A DNA stretch of 64,000 nt, taken from NCBI GenBank assembly GCA_963082975.1, contig OY720350.1:18322910-18386909 (forward strand). Direction: 5' to 3'. A program made the position numbers and the translations under genes. Positions 61,370 through 64,000 of the stretch are shown one piece after another. This DNA comes from Labia minor (Eukaryota; Arthropoda; Insecta; Dermaptera; Spongiphoridae). How positions within the stretch are numbered: the stretch's first letter is position 1; every line of letters begins with the position of its first letter. A model generated the notes under the pieces. It had not been told where the DNA came from and searched no databases. It worked only from the letters and a program-made list of their open reading frames with translations.

Positions 61370-62165
61370 TGAAAGACCGAAATGTCGACATTCACCATGC
61401 ACTAATGGTGAATGTGGAGCATTTTTGGGATTTATATTTTCTATGTTCTTGGTAAATTGAACTAAGGGTAAACCTTCTGACTATTTATTTGTCTCTCATT
61501 CATACAGTTAACATATTCTGTATATCCTAATTGGTCCTTTCAACTGAGCCTTGTGTTTGAGTATGACGAGGCTTTTCATGAACTATCTTAACATGTTTTC
61601 ACATAGCGCATATTTCGGATATTACTGAATTCTCTGATTATCTAATTGCAATATTGTTGGAACACCAAATGTTAAAAATATTGAAAGAACGTGGTACGCT
61701 ACATCTTCCGCCCTCTTTGTTTCCAAAGGTCGTAGCTATGATCTTGATACACCATCTCTGTTTGACTGCAAACCTTACAGATCAGTTTAACTCAGAACTG
61801 ATCATTGGTTTCACAACAATACCTTTCTTAGGTGCACTGGGTTTCATTTGACACTCTTTGCATAAATTAAAATACAACATTACAACTTCAAATAAAACAT
61901 TGTATTTATTTTGCTACTCTTTAAGCAAACATGTTCTTCCTCCATGGTCTGTTCTGGTGTGAGCTCTCTTCATATAGTATACCGAACAATTGTTCGTTGG
62001 TAACATAATACTGTATATTCATTTCTCCTGGTTTTAATTGTGCAATCAACTTCTTTTCATCATTAATTTTTATAACGTCAAAACGTTTTAATCGTCTGTA
62101 ATCCAAAGGTGTGTTGCACTTATTTTTAGCAGAAACCATCTCTTTTTGACATTCACCAGAGCATT
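61370..62165 (-). pseudogene. Decayed Ginger/KRBA2-like DDE integrase
   Basis: Minus-strand pieces keep the order of a Ginger-type (KRBA2-related) integrase. An N-terminal zinc-binding neighbourhood comes first (LKRFDVIKINDEKKLIAQLK, then MNIQYYVTNEQL; 62139-61921). Next are KKGIVVKP near 61830, VYQDH near 61735, LDN near 61640 (the second catalytic Asp) and KPRHTQTQGSVERTN near 61550, holding the catalytic Glu. At least two frameshifts and several stops break it, and the CCHC/HHCC part is incomplete. Family assignment is from motif order by eye. No terminal repeats were identified. Confidence 0.6.
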
Positions 62166-63531
62166 TCTGTGATTATCAACATACACCATGAAAATAAATT
62201 AAATTTTTTTAAATTATATTTATTAATTATTTAATTAATCGTGGTTTAATTTATATATTAAAAAATAATATATAAACATTTTTTTAGTGAAAAATCATTT
62301 TTGCCCAGATATTAATATGTACTTTATATATATATATATAGTATATTTATTTCTTTGGTGCTTTGTTTTATTCTGATCCGCTTTGTATCTCTCTCATGTT
62401 AAAGAAAAAAAGAAAGAAAACATTTTCCTTCTTCGTGAATAATAAATTTGCGTCAATGATTCATGTCACGTATTTATTTGCAAACATTTGCTATTCTCGC
62501 GGTTAAATTGCTAATTTTTTTTTTCTCTCTCTCGAGTAAAGTGTTTTAATGGAAGTTATATAATTCGATTTGCCACCCCGAAAATGGCCATCTCTTTACG
62601 TAACTAGACAATAGAGCATAGAAAATTGCCCTTTTGCTTTGCCGCCCTATAAACAACCCTTTGATTCACCCATCCCTTTACGAGTGCAACCAATGGACGG
62701 ACGTGTCCTGAAATATAGAGAAACCAAACAATCATTAGTACTACATTTAACATGAAATATGCTGATTTAATTAAAGGACTGAATGAATGGCCCTTTCGCT
62801 GACCAAACGACTCCACTTGTTTTTCATATTTTCTATTATCATTCAAATTCTTACTTGAAGGGTCATTGGAATATTTTGCCAATTATTTAACAATATTTTC
62901 CTATTCATAAAAGAGACGATTGTTCAATCTATTTATGTAAATATTTTCAATTTAATTTAATAAACGGTATTAATTATCTAATTACTTCTATTCTCAAATT
63001 TAAATTTATACTTAAAATATATAACTTTGTCTAATATACTTATATATCATTTTATGATATTTAAAAAAGAATTAAATTTGTGTTTATAAAATGTAGAATG
63101 CAAAATATTAGGATAATATGTAAAGGATAATTTGAAATTAAAGATATCTAACAAAATCTCAAAAGACCCTTGTCAAATGCAAGTATTTTTCGAAATTTGT
63201 ATGAAAAAGATTCCATCAATATTGAATAAAATTTTACATGTTGATACTAGTAACTTATAAAGGGGACTGAGAATTTTTGGCTCATAAATTTCAATTAAAT
63301 TCACATTTCAGAATTTTCCCTTTTTTCGAATGAATAAAGTAAATTTATACTACCAGAACCAGTATTTTTTTTTTTTTTTGAATACCAATTTTCCAAAATT
63401 AAACACGCTTTCAAAATATTATTTCACAATGAATCTTAACATATTTATTTTCAATGAACAAATAAAACAGTTCTTTTGTGTGTTAGACAAATTCTTCCAG
63501 GACGGTCTCCTAAAGTTTTCACTATTTTATA
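62166..63531. other. AT-rich intergenic DNA; GC-richer zone at 62560-62870
   Basis: The zone has a minus-strand open frame (62882-62604) without an ATG start and is listed as a weak candidate exon. (TA)n lies at 62326-62341. Confidence 0.4.
62604..62707 (-). CDS. Weak candidate terminal exon
   Basis: An acceptor (tctctatatttcag, AG at 62709-62708) precedes an open minus-strand stretch ending at TAG 62606-62604 (HVRPLVALVKGWVNQRVV, then YRAAKQKGNFLC). The open frame continues upstream of the acceptor to 62882 through a hydrophobic segment (YFMLNVVLMIVWFLYI), but its first codon is TTG. Either a small membrane protein exon or chance; no family is recognised. Confidence 0.2.
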
Positions 63532-63539
63532 CTATAGAT

Positions 63540-63788
63540 CAGTGATTCTCCAGTGCCGCGAGATTATCAAAATTTGTGTGCTGCCAAATTATTACAAATG
63601 TAAAGAGGCTCTTAAACATTTCCGACTTTTTTTTCTAAATTTTTTCAATATGATTAAAAAAAAAAAAAATGTAAACCTTTTTTGGGACCAATATGGTAAA
63701 CTTTTACACTTATCTTTTTCTTTGTGTGCCGCCAAATTTTTAAACCATTAAAAGTGTGCCGCGGTAAAAAAAAGGTTGAGCATCACTG
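63540..63788. mobile_element. hAT-type MITE, family F copy 3
   Basis: The ends CAGTGATTCTC and GAGCATCACTG, with the inner motif gtgccgcg/gtgtgccgcggt, match the family. The flanking 8-mers agree at 6 of 8 positions (CTATAGAT 63532-63539, ATATAGGT 63789-63796). The left end has lost the usual aacca bases after tctc. Confidence 0.85.
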
Positions 63789-63816
63789 ATATAGGTAGTA
63801 TTAAATTTATTTACAG

Positions 63817-64000
63817 AGGGTCCGGCAGGGAGGGGTGTTACGTTTTAGAGTCCGCCATAACTTAGGTGAAAGGAGGGCTAGCGCATACGCAAAGGTTGAT
63901 ATACATTCGTTATTATTTGCCATTTCAGTAGTCATGGAGCCTTGGTCGATTGAACAACGAGTCTTTGTTTACGGTATTTTTTTTTTTCTTAATTATTTAT
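63817..64000 (+). mobile_element. Left end of a DNA transposon cut by the window edge
   Basis: A GC-rich end-like sequence (GAGGGTCCGGCAGGGAGGGG) is followed 117 bases later by ATG 63934 opening MEPWSIEQRVFVYGIFF, the style of N-terminus (helix-turn-helix, DUF4817-like) found in many insect transposases. A poly-T run then replaces the expected sequence, and the window ends. Probably decayed. Confidence 0.4.

Noticed and set aside
60426..61380. ggtctttcatagtag and ttactatgaaagacc as terminal repeats of the integrase relic
   Set aside because: Only about 14 bases match, no target duplication is found, and the integrase lies to one side rather than between them.

Overview
The window is strongly AT-rich, gene-poor animal DNA, most likely from an arthropod and probably an insect. 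Support for this comes from GT-AG introns, several mariner relics, hAT-type MITEs (short non-autonomous DNA transposons), a non-LTR retrotransposon with a YADD motif, and many microsatellites and homopolymer runs. There are no operons, ribosome binding sites, rRNA genes, intact tRNA genes or CRISPR arrays. The species cannot be named from the sequence. Most open frames are low-complexity or run through transposons.

Host genes. The best gene is a three-exon plus-strand gene at 33849-35421. It encodes a 173-residue linker-histone-like protein with an H15-type winged helix and a very basic tail, and has a poly(A) signal just downstream. A second gene on the minus strand is inferred from two exons, 10583-10451 and 4449-4196. 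Their splice phases match exactly across a 6-kb intron, and the gene continues further left. Weaker candidate exons lie at 2-82, 2305-2337, 9810-9891, 22573-22654, 38232-38300 and 62604-62707.

Mobile DNA. Two abundant families share one unusual architecture. Family A has four copies between 18.8 and 39.4 kb, and family B has six copies between 15.1 and 47.7 kb. Both have subterminal inverted repeats, an internal microsatellite, a perfect short hairpin at the 3' end, and then CTTATT. This matches the layout of Helentron-associated (HINE/DINE-1-like) non-autonomous elements. One A copy sits inside another, and one B copy is split by a 734-bp insertion with a 7-bp target duplication. A separate canonical Helitron 3' end (hairpin plus CTAG) lies at 16008-16063. 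hAT-type MITEs occur as family E (13.6, 16.6, 39.7 kb) and family F (27.4, 30.1, 63.5 kb), most with readable 8-bp target duplications. Also present are a TA-flanked MITE at 11.8 kb, foldback elements at 1.8, 18.3 and 42.7 kb, two decayed LINE copies (16.2 and 50.1 kb), a tRNA-derived SINE (46.1 kb), four mariner relics (35.5, 44.3, 44.9, 58.4 kb), a decayed Ginger/KRBA2-like integrase (61.4-62.2 kb), and the first bases of another transposon at the right edge.

Layout. From 1 to 11 kb lies the minus-strand gene with its long intron. From 11 to 33 kb is almost pure repeat landscape. From 33.8 to 35.5 kb is the linker-histone-like gene. From 35.5 to 64 kb is repeat landscape again, with a few GC-richer islands that may be exons or regulatory DNA. 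No cooperating gene system is visible. The most unusual content is the pair of HINE-like families and the divergent linker histone.
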